From positions 1 through 9,007 of the forward strand of contig CBDUCL010000118.1 of NCBI GenBank assembly GCA_965365625.1: DNA of 9,007 nt. The letters run 5' to 3'. How positions within the stretch are numbered: position 1 is the stretch's first letter; the number at the start of each line of letters is the position of its first letter. Position numbers and translations under genes: made by a program. This document shows, piece after piece, positions 1 through 5,052 of this stretch. The notes beneath the pieces are model-generated. The model did not search any database and was not told the DNA's origin. It saw only the letters and a program-made list of their open reading frames with translations. Origin of the DNA: CAVWCW01 sp965365625 (GTDB taxonomy: Bacteria; Pseudomonadota; Gammaproteobacteria; Chromatiales; Chromatiaceae).

Positions 1-33
1 AACCACTCGAATCAACTCTGGCGGAGACACGAC

Positions 34-477
34 ATGTTAGAACCAATCCTGATGGGAACCCTGCTGGTGGCGGTATGCGTGCTCATCCACGCCCTCGGCA
101 CCAGCTATTGGGTGCGTTATCTGTTCAAGCGCCATCTGGGGGCGGACGGGCGCTGGCGCCTGAAATCCGACCTATGGGTGTTGATATCCACCGCCGTCGT
201 GCTGCTGGGACTGCACCTGCTGGAGGTGATGCTCTGGGCCTTGACCTACCTCTGGGGGGTGCCGGCTGGGCAGCTCGACAGTTTCGAGGAGGCGGTCTAT
301 TTCTCCTTCGTTACCTTCACCACCCTGGGCTACGGAGACGTCACCCTGAGTTCGGAGTGGCGCCTTCTGAGCGGGATCGAGGCCTTCATCGGCATCCTGC
401 TGGTGGGCTGGACCACCGCCCTGCTGTTCGCGGTGTTGCAGCGTAGCTTGCGTGGGGCCGGCGAAGGCACGAAATAG
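34..477 (+). CDS. Small potassium-channel family membrane protein (ion channel pore-loop domain)
   Basis: The 147-residue product has a hydrophobic segment at about 5-27, a second at about 47-73, a re-entrant pore segment around 84-102 and a third membrane segment at about 112-136. The pore segment ends in TLGYGD (97-102), the canonical K+ selectivity filter, so passive K+ conduction across the inner membrane is the expected role by family knowledge (Ion_trans_2 type). No RCK/TrkA nucleotide-binding, cyclic-nucleotide or voltage-sensor domain is present; only about ten polar residues follow the last helix. A functional pore would need a tetramer. The start is supported by GGAG at 23-26, seven bases before the ATG. 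It stands alone ahead of the thrS promoter, and I saw no clear terminator after it. Family assignment is firm; ion specificity and physiological role are inferred. Confidence 0.88.
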   Translation: MLEPILMGTLLVAVCVLIHALGTSYWVRYLFKRHLGADGRWRLKSDLWVLISTAVVLLGLHLLEVMLWALTYLWGVPAGQLDSFEEAVYFSFVTFTTLGYGDVTLSSEWRLLSGIEAFIGILLVGWTTALLFAVLQRSLRGAGEGTK

Positions 478-548
478 GTTGACTCCCGTCGGGCGGCCGC
501 TTCGGATTCGGTCTGCTCCAAGCGGTGCTCCATGGAATCCGCTGGCGA

Positions 549-576
549 TTGAAAACAAACCGGATCGGCGTATAAT
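549..576 (+). promoter_or_regulatory. Sigma70-type promoter for the thrS operon
   Basis: TTGAAA (549-554) and a perfect TATAAT (571-576) are separated by 16 bp. The predicted transcription start is near 582-584, giving a leader of about 130 nt before the thrS ATG. It is the strongest promoter-like sequence seen in the window and is well placed to drive the downstream cluster. The assignment is from consensus match only. Confidence 0.78.
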
Positions 577-581
577 TCCGC

Positions 582-714
582 ACTGACACTGAAGCATGAT
601 GTTTAGCGGCCCGCTCCATGGGCCGGGACGTCGCGACGGTCGGGCTATCCAGTCCGGCCGTTTTTGTTCATGTGGTCCCTGGTATCGACCACCACTGAGA
701 TGTGAGGATCAAGC
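582..714 (+). promoter_or_regulatory. Structured 5' leader of thrS with possible alternative folds
   Basis: The leader can form a first hairpin, 607-612 (CGGCCC) with 620-625 (GGGCCG), and then a terminator-like hairpin at 636-661. The stretch 621-629 could instead pair with 652-659 (eight pairs and one bulged G), which would break both hairpins. That is the layout of an attenuator with mutually exclusive structures. In E. coli thrS is autoregulated by ThrRS binding tRNA-like leader elements at the translational level; the present arrangement does not obviously copy that. No threonine-rich leader peptide is visible. The pairings are seen in the sequence; regulation is inferred. Confidence 0.45.
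636..665 (+). terminator. Intrinsic terminator-like hairpin in thrS leader (attenuator candidate)
   Basis: A 10-bp stem, 636-645 with 652-661 (two G-U pairs), closes a six-base loop and runs straight into TTTTT (661-665). It lies between the promoter and the thrS start, so if active it would release a short RNA of about 80 nt and limit thrS expression. Confidence 0.55.
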
Positions 715-2625
715 ATGCCCGCCATTACCCTCCCCGACGGTTCCCGACGCGAATTCGATCACCCGGTCAGCGTGCACGAGGTGGCCAGCGACATCGGTCC
801 CGGGCTGGCCAAGGCGGCCCTGGCCGGGCGCGTGGACGGCAAGCTCGTCGACACCTCCCATGTGATCGAAGGCGACGCCGAGCTGGCCATCGTCACCGAG
901 CGCGACCCGGACGGCCTGGAAATCATCCGCCATTCCACCGCCCATCTGCTGGCCCAGGCTGTCAAGCAGCTGTTTCCCGAGGCCCAGGTCACCATCGGCC
1001 CGACGGTGGAAAACGGCTTCTACTACGATTTCGCCTACGAGCGCCCCTTCACCCCGGAGGACCTCAAGGCGATCGAGAAAAAGATGCAGGAACTGGCCAA
1101 GGCCAATATCCCGGTGTCGCGTTCGGTGATGAGCCGGGATGAGGCGGTGGCCTTTTTCCGCAACCAGGGAGAGGAGTACAAGGCCGAGATCATCGAGTCT
1201 ATCCCCGCCGATCAGGAGCTCTCGCTCTACAATCAGGGCGAGTTTACCGACCTCTGCCGGGGTCCCCACGTGCCCAGTACCGGCCGCCTGAAGGCATTCA
1301 AGCTGATGAAGCTGGCCGGTGCCTATTGGCGCGGCGACTCGAACAACGAGATGCTGCAGCGGGTCTACGGTACCGCCTGGACCGACAAAAAGGCGCTCAA
1401 GACCTACCTGCACCAACTGGCCGAGGCGGAAAAGCGCGACCACCGCAAGATCGGCAAGGCCCTGGACCTGTTTCATACCCAGGAAGAGGCACCGGGCATG
1501 GTGTTTTGGCACGATCGGGGCTGGCAGATTTACCTCACGATCGAGGACTATGTGCGCCGCAAGCTTCGCCAGCACGGCTACCAGGAGGTGCATACGCCGC
1601 AGATCATCGACCGCAGCCTGTGGGAAAAGTCGGGTCACTGGGACAAGTTCCGGGCCGACATGTTTACCACCGCCTCCGAGAACCGGGACTACGCCATCAA
1701 GCCGATGAACTGCCCGGCCCACATCCAGATCTACAACCACGGGCTCAAGAGCTACCGTGACCTGCCGCTGCGGCTGGCCGAGTTCGGGTCCTGCCACCGC
1801 AACGAGCCGTCCGGCACCCTGCACGGGCTGATGCGGGTGCGCAATTTCGTTCAGGACGATGCCCACATCTTCTGCACCGAAGACCAGATCATGTCCGAGG
1901 TCTCGGACTTTATCGACCTGCTCTACGAGGTCTACCGGGACTTCGGCTTCGAGGAGGTGCTGGTCAAGCTGTCGACCCGCCCTGAGCAGCGCGTGGGTGC
2001 GGACGAGCTTTGGGACAAGGCGGAACGGGCCCTGGAGCAGACTCTCAATCACAAGCGGCTCGACTGGGAGTTGCAGCCTGGTGAGGGGGCCTTCTACGGG
2101 CCGAAGATCGAGTTTTCCCTCAAGGACTGCCTGAGTCGGGTCTGGCAACTCGGCACCATCCAATTGGATTTCTCCATGCCTGAGCGTCTGGGGGCCCATT
2201 ACATCGCCGAGGACAACAGCAAACAGGTGCCTGTGATGCTGCACCGCGCCATTCTCGGCTCCCTGGAGCGCTTCATCGGTATCTTGATCGAGCACTACGC
2301 CGGGGCCCTGCCGTTGTGGCTATCGCCGGTGCAACTGGTGGTGATGGATATTACCGACCGCCAGGCCGCATACGTGGAGAAAGTGGCCGAAACCCTGAAA
2401 TCTCGTGGCCTGCGGGTCGAAACGGACTTGAGAAACGAGAAGATCGGGTTTAAAATCCGCGAGCATTCGCTCGCTCGGGTACCTTACCTATTGGTGGTGG
2501 GGGACCGGGAAATGGAGCAAGCGAGTGTGGCGGTTCGTACCCGCGCCGGCGAGGACCTGGGCAGTATCGGCCTGGAAGAGTTTGCCGAGCGGGTGGCCGA
2601 AGAGGCCAGCCGTCGCGTGCTATAG
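715..2625 (+). CDS. thrS: Threonyl-tRNA synthetase
   Basis: This class II synthetase charges tRNA-Thr with threonine in the cytosol. The 636 residues match the usual full bacterial length (E. coli 642). An N-terminal TGS domain (about 1-61) is followed by the second, editing domain with its HxxxH site (H73, H77) and the C181/H185 pair that hydrolyse mischarged Ser-tRNA. The catalytic core carries the three zinc ligands C333, H384 and H510, motif 2 around RNEPSG (362-367) and motif 3 around LHRAILGSLERF (509-520). The anticodon-binding domain occupies about 535-636. The start is fixed by GAGG at 704-707, seven bases upstream. It is the first gene of the thrS-infC-rpmI-rplT-pheST cluster and follows a structured leader. 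No key residue is missing. An open frame on the opposite strand across most of the gene is a codon-bias shadow. Confidence 0.98.
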   Translation: MPAITLPDGSRREFDHPVSVHEVASDIGPGLAKAALAGRVDGKLVDTSHVIEGDAELAIVTERDPDGLEIIRHSTAHLLAQAVKQLFPEAQVTIGPTVENGFYYDFAYERPFTPEDLKAIEKKMQELAKANIPVSRSVMSRDEAVAFFRNQGEEYKAEIIESIPADQELSLYNQGEFTDLCRGPHVPSTGRLKAFKLMKLAGAYWRGDSNNEMLQRVYGTAWTDKKALKTYLHQLAEAEKRDHRKIGKALDLFHTQEEAPGMVFWHDRGWQIYLTIEDYVRRKLRQHGYQEVHTPQIIDRSLWEKSGHWDKFRADMFTTASENRDYAIKPMNCPAHIQIYNHGLKSYRDLPLRLAEFGSCHRNEPSGTLHGLMRVRNFVQDDAHIFCTEDQIMSEVSDFIDLLYEVYRDFGFEEVLVKLSTRPEQRVGADELWDKAERALEQTLNHKRLDWELQPGEGAFYGPKIEFSLKDCLSRVWQLGTIQLDFSMPERLGAHYIAEDNSKQVPVMLHRAILGSLERFIGILIEHYAGALPLWLSPVQLVVMDITDRQAAYVEKVAETLKSRGLRVETDLRNEKIGFKIREHSLARVPYLLVVGDREMEQASVAVRTRAGEDLGSIGLEEFAERVAEEASRRVL

Positions 2626-2676
2626 GGTCCGATCCTGGAAGCACCGGTACGCCGGTGCTTTTATGTTTCTCGGACC
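2626..2676 (+). terminator. Nested hairpin between thrS and infC with terminator-like core
   Basis: The inner stem pairs 2639-2647 with 2652-2660 across a TACG loop and is followed by a short T run (2659-2662, partly in the stem). An outer stem pairs GGTCCGA (2626-2632) with TCGGACC (2670-2676), enclosing the inner one. The inner hairpin resembles a weak intrinsic terminator. The whole fold begins right after the thrS stop and ends about 12 bases before the infC ribosome-binding site, so it may tune infC transcription or translation. The function is inferred. Confidence 0.55.
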
Positions 2677-2688
2677 GTGACTTCTTCT

Positions 2689-2693
2689 GGAGG
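2689..2693 (+). promoter_or_regulatory. Strong ribosome-binding site deciding the infC start
   Basis: GGAGG is complementary to the 16S rRNA 3' end. The only codons at workable spacing are ATA (2699) and ATC (2702); a CTG at 2696 is too close at 2 bases. This supports a rare start codon for infC rather than the ATG at 2792, which has no comparable site at its position. Confidence 0.8.
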
Positions 2694-2701
2694 ATCTGAT
2701 A

Positions 2702-3220
2702 ATCGCTGCAAAAAATCGGAATCTGATCAACGAGGATATCTCAGCCCCCCAACTGCGTGTAATCGGGGCGGAAGGAGATCAAATCGGGATCATGTCTCGC
2801 GACGAGGCCCTGAGCGTGGCTAGTGAAGCGGGATTGGACTTGGTGGAAATCCAGCCCAATGCGGAACCGCCGGTGTGCCGAATCATGGATTTCGGCAAAT
2901 TTCTGTTCGATCAAAAGAAACAGAAAGCGCTGGCGAAGAAGAAGCAGAAGCAGACCCAGGTCAAAGAAGTCAAGTTTCGCCCAGGGACGGACGAAGGGGA
3001 TTATCGGGTAAAACTACGCAACCTGATACGTTTCCTACAAGATGGGGACAAGACCAAAGTAACCATGCGCTTTCGCGGTCGCGAACATGCGCATCGGGAA
3101 CTCGGCCTCGATCTGCTGCGGCGGGTCGAGACCGATCTGGCGGAATTCGGTACTGTGGAGCAGCAACCGCAGATGGAAGGCCGCCAGATGGTGATGGTCC
3201 TGGGCCCCAAGAAAAAGTGA
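2702..3220 (+). CDS. infC: Translation initiation factor IF-3 (non-canonical start codon)
   Basis: IF-3 binds the 30S subunit, prevents premature 50S joining and checks start-codon and initiator tRNA pairing. From the ATC at 2702 the product is 172 residues (E. coli 180); an ATA directly upstream (2699) would give 173. The N-terminal domain contains INEDISAPQLRVIG and the family signature around CRIMDFGKFLF; a lysine-rich linker then leads to the C-terminal domain with KFRPGTDEGDY and FRGRE and the end MVMVLGPKKK. The frame has a stop at 2678-2680 and no ATG, GTG or TTG before 2792, and starting at 2792 would remove about 30 conserved residues. GGAGG at 2689-2693 sits 5 bases from the ATA and 8 from the ATC. 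Known infC genes use AUU or related rare starts, which IF-3 itself discriminates against, giving autoregulation. Identity is certain; the choice between ATA and ATC is open. Confidence 0.93.
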   Translation: MAAKNRNLINEDISAPQLRVIGAEGDQIGIMSRDEALSVASEAGLDLVEIQPNAEPPVCRIMDFGKFLFDQKKQKALAKKKQKQTQVKEVKFRPGTDEGDYRVKLRNLIRFLQDGDKTKVTMRFRGREHAHRELGLDLLRRVETDLAEFGTVEQQPQMEGRQMVMVLGPKKK

Positions 3221-3247
3221 ATTCAACTGCAAATTGCGGAGTAGAAA

Positions 3248-3445
3248 ATGCCTAAGATCAAGACCAACCGAGGCGCGGCCAAGCGGTTCAAGCCTACGGC
3301 ATCCGGTGGCTTTACGCGTAATGCGTCGCATCGCCGCCACATCCTGACCAAGAAGAGCTCCAAGCGTAAGCGTCATCTACGCGAGCCCGGCACCTTGCAC
3401 CCGGCGGATGTGCGCGTTGCGCGCCGCATGCTGCCTTACTGCTAA
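3248..3445 (+). CDS. rpmI: 50S ribosomal protein L35
   Basis: The 65-residue product has the standard bL35 length and sequence: MPKIKTNRGAAKRFK at the N terminus, a very basic middle (HILTKKSSKRKRHLR) and the closing RMLPYC. It is a structural component of the large ribosomal subunit. GGAG at 3238-3241 lies six bases before the ATG. It starts 27 bases after infC and ends 30 bases before rplT, consistent with cotranscription. In E. coli L20 represses this pair through an RNA structure upstream of rpmI; I could not make out an equivalent pseudoknot here by eye. Confidence 0.97.
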   Translation: MPKIKTNRGAAKRFKPTASGGFTRNASHRRHILTKKSSKRKRHLREPGTLHPADVRVARRMLPYC

Positions 3446-3475
3446 TCATCAGGATCAACCAACCGGAAAGCCGAA

Positions 3476-3835
3476 ATGCCTCGAGTCAAACGTGGTGTAA
3501 CAGCACGCGCCCGCCATAACAAAGTGCTGAGTGAAGCCAAGGGTTACTACGGAGCCCGAAGCAAAGTCTATCGGGTAGCCAAACAGGCGGTCATCAAGGC
3601 CGGCCAATATGCCTACCGCGACCGTCGCCAAAAGAAGCGCCAGTTCCGCGCCCTTTGGATCGCCCGTATCAACGCAGGGGCCCGCGAGTGCGGCCTGTCC
3701 TACAGTCGTATGATCGATGGCCTGAAAAAGGCCAATATCGAGATCGATCGCAAGATGCTGGCCGATTTGGCGGTATTCGACAAGCCGGCATTTGCCGCCC
3801 TGGCGGAAAAGGCCAAGTCCAGTCTTCCCAACTGA
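3476..3835 (+). CDS. rplT: 50S ribosomal protein L20
   Basis: The 119-residue product matches bL20 (E. coli 118): MPRVKRGVTARARHNKVL, then the GYYGARSKVYRVAKQAV and YAYRDRRQKKRQFRALWIARIN blocks. The basic N-terminal half is the rRNA-binding extension needed for early 50S assembly; the C-terminal globular half (about 60-119) corresponds to the domain that in E. coli acts as translational repressor of rpmI-rplT. It follows rpmI closely and is the last gene before a strong intrinsic terminator that separates the ribosomal-protein genes from pheST. Confidence 0.97.
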   Translation: MPRVKRGVTARARHNKVLSEAKGYYGARSKVYRVAKQAVIKAGQYAYRDRRQKKRQFRALWIARINAGARECGLSYSRMIDGLKKANIEIDRKMLADLAVFDKPAFAALAEKAKSSLPN

Positions 3836-3840
3836 GGGCT

Positions 3841-3865
3841 GGGCGGAGCGCTTGGGGCTCCGCCC
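3841..3865 (+). repeat. GC-rich hairpin just after rplT
   Basis: A perfect 9-bp inverted repeat, GGGCGGAGC (3841-3849) with GCTCCGCCC (3857-3865), encloses a 7-base loop. No T run follows, so it is not an intrinsic terminator by itself. It may act as a 3' stability element or with the next hairpin in attenuation. Confidence 0.6.
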
Positions 3866-3879
3866 TGAGCGTTGCAGAG

Positions 3880-3909
3880 AGGGGAAGGCCGCGGTCTTCC
3901 CCTTTTTTT
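3880..3909 (+). terminator. Strong intrinsic terminator / attenuator between rplT and pheS
   Basis: A 10-bp stem, 3880-3889 with 3894-3903, closes a CGCG tetraloop and is followed by T at 3903-3909. It is the best terminator structure inside the operon. In E. coli pheST is controlled by an attenuator at this same place, read through a Phe-rich leader peptide (PheM). No such peptide is visible before this stem, so either partial readthrough or a different sensing mechanism is likely. Confidence 0.75.
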
Positions 3910-3942
3910 CGGGCCCTCCACCATAGCGGCGAGGAAATTACC

Positions 3943-4974
3943 ATGGGTGCGGACTCCCCGATCCAATTGGAGCAGTTGCAGGCCGAGGCGACGGCCGGTA
4001 TCGACGCGGCCGCCGATCTGGCGGCCCTGGATGCGGTGCGCGTGCGCTTTCTCGGCAAGAGCGGTCTGCTGACCGAGCAGCTAAAGGCCCTGGGTCAGTT
4101 GCCCAAGGAACAGCGTCCCCAGGCCGGGCAGGCCATCAACCAAGCCAAGAAGCAGCTCCAGGCCCGGATCGACGAGCGCCGCGGCGCGCTCGAGCGCCAG
4201 GCCCTGGAGGCCCGGCTGCAAGCCGAGCGGGTGGACGTTACCCTGCCCGGACGCGGCCAGGCCGGCGGTGGCCTGCACCCGGTTACCCGCACCCTGCTGC
4301 GTATCGAGCGCCTGTTCACCAACGCCGGCTTCAGTATCTCCGAGGGCCCGGAGATCGAGGACGACTACCACAACTTCGAGGCCCTCAACATCCCCGCCCA
4401 TCACCCGGCGCGGGCGATGCACGATACCTTCTACTTCGATCAACACCTGTTGCTGCGTACCCATACCTCGCCGGTACAGATCCGGGTGATGGAGAACGCC
4501 CAGCCGCCGCTCAAGGTGATTGCCCCCGGGCGGGTCTACCGCTGCGACTCCGACCTTACGCACACCCCCATGTTTCACCAGGTGGAGGGGTTTCTGGTCG
4601 ACGAGCAGGCCAGCTTCGCGGACCTTAAGGGCGTGCTCTACGACTTCCTCACCGGGTTCTTCGAGCGCGAATTGCAGTTGCGGTTCCGGCCCTCCTATTT
4701 CCCCTTTACCGAGCCCTCTGCGGAGGTCGACATCCAGTGCGTGATGTGCGGCGGCGACGGTTGCCGGGTCTGCGGCCACAGCGGTTGGCTGGAGGTGCTG
4801 GGTTGCGGCATGATCCACCCGGAGGTGCTGCGCCACGTCGGCATCGACGGTGAGCGCTACACCGGCTACGCCTTCGGTATGGGCGTGGAGCGTCTGACCA
4901 TGCTGCGCTACGGGGTCAACGACCTGCGGTTGTTCTTCGAGAACGACCTGCGCTTTCTGCGCCAGTTCGCCTGA
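3943..4974 (+). CDS. pheS: Phenylalanyl-tRNA synthetase alpha subunit
   Basis: PheS is the catalytic subunit of the (alpha-beta)2 enzyme that charges tRNA-Phe. The 343-residue product starts with a coiled-coil arm (about 1-100) that contacts tRNA. The class II core follows, with motif 1 around HPVTRTLLRIERLF (112-125), motif 2 around GRVYRCDSDLTHTPMFHQVEG (start 196) and motif 3 around GYAFGMGVERLTMLRYG (308-324). A cysteine-rich insert, CVMCGGDGCRVCGHSGW (266-282), lies just before the WLEVLGCGM strand. E. coli PheS (327 residues) has a shorter, Cys-free segment there. The frame is open back to 3655, but that part is the rplT shadow; the ATG at 3943 has GAGG at 3931-3934 eight bases upstream and gives the family N terminus. 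It sits after the rplT terminator and 78 bases before pheT. Confidence 0.97.
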   Translation: MGADSPIQLEQLQAEATAGIDAAADLAALDAVRVRFLGKSGLLTEQLKALGQLPKEQRPQAGQAINQAKKQLQARIDERRGALERQALEARLQAERVDVTLPGRGQAGGGLHPVTRTLLRIERLFTNAGFSISEGPEIEDDYHNFEALNIPAHHPARAMHDTFYFDQHLLLRTHTSPVQIRVMENAQPPLKVIAPGRVYRCDSDLTHTPMFHQVEGFLVDEQASFADLKGVLYDFLTGFFERELQLRFRPSYFPFTEPSAEVDIQCVMCGGDGCRVCGHSGWLEVLGCGMIHPEVLRHVGIDGERYTGYAFGMGVERLTMLRYGVNDLRLFFENDLRFLRQFA

Positions 4975-4995
4975 ACCGGCGCGCCCTGAGACAAA

Positions 4996-5025
4996 CCCGG
5001 GGCGCCGGCACCACGGCGCCCGGGG
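4996..5025 (+). repeat. GC-rich hairpin between pheS and pheT
   Basis: GGGCGCCG (5000-5007) pairs perfectly with CGGCGCCC (5014-5021) around a 6-base loop, and three more C-G pairs (4996-4998 with 5023-5025) extend the stem beyond one mismatch. There is no T run, so termination is unlikely. It could slow ribosomes or RNase or adjust pheT translation relative to pheS; the subunits are needed 1:1. The pheT ATG is 27 bases downstream. Confidence 0.55.
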
Positions 5026-5052
5026 CGAGCCAATCGAAACGGGAATCTAGCT

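Noticed and set aside
618..698. A 26-residue frame in the thrS leader as a Thr leader peptide
   Set aside because: It contains a single Thr codon, has no Shine-Dalgarno sequence, and lies mostly inside the hairpins.
582..714. A T-box riboswitch before thrS
   Set aside because: No recognisable T-box motif or specifier loop, and T-boxes are largely restricted to Gram-positive lineages.
596..865. An 89-codon frame starting with ATG ATG before thrS
   Set aside because: It runs into thrS in another frame, starts only about 13 bases from the predicted transcript 5' end, and has no family resemblance.
709..2295. A 528-codon open frame on the minus strand opposite thrS
   Set aside because: It mirrors thrS codon by codon; high-GC third-position bias keeps the antisense frame open. 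The translation shows no recognisable family, and thrS itself is certain.
3852..3926. A TTG-started frame encoding FPFF as a PheM-like leader peptide
   Set aside because: The Phe codons fall in and after the terminator stem rather than before it, the start is TTG without a ribosome-binding site, and the run comes from the T tract.
3655..3942. An N-terminal extension of PheS by 96 residues
   Set aside because: The extra part overlaps rplT and the terminator and is unlike any PheS N terminus; the ATG at 3943 has a good ribosome-binding site.
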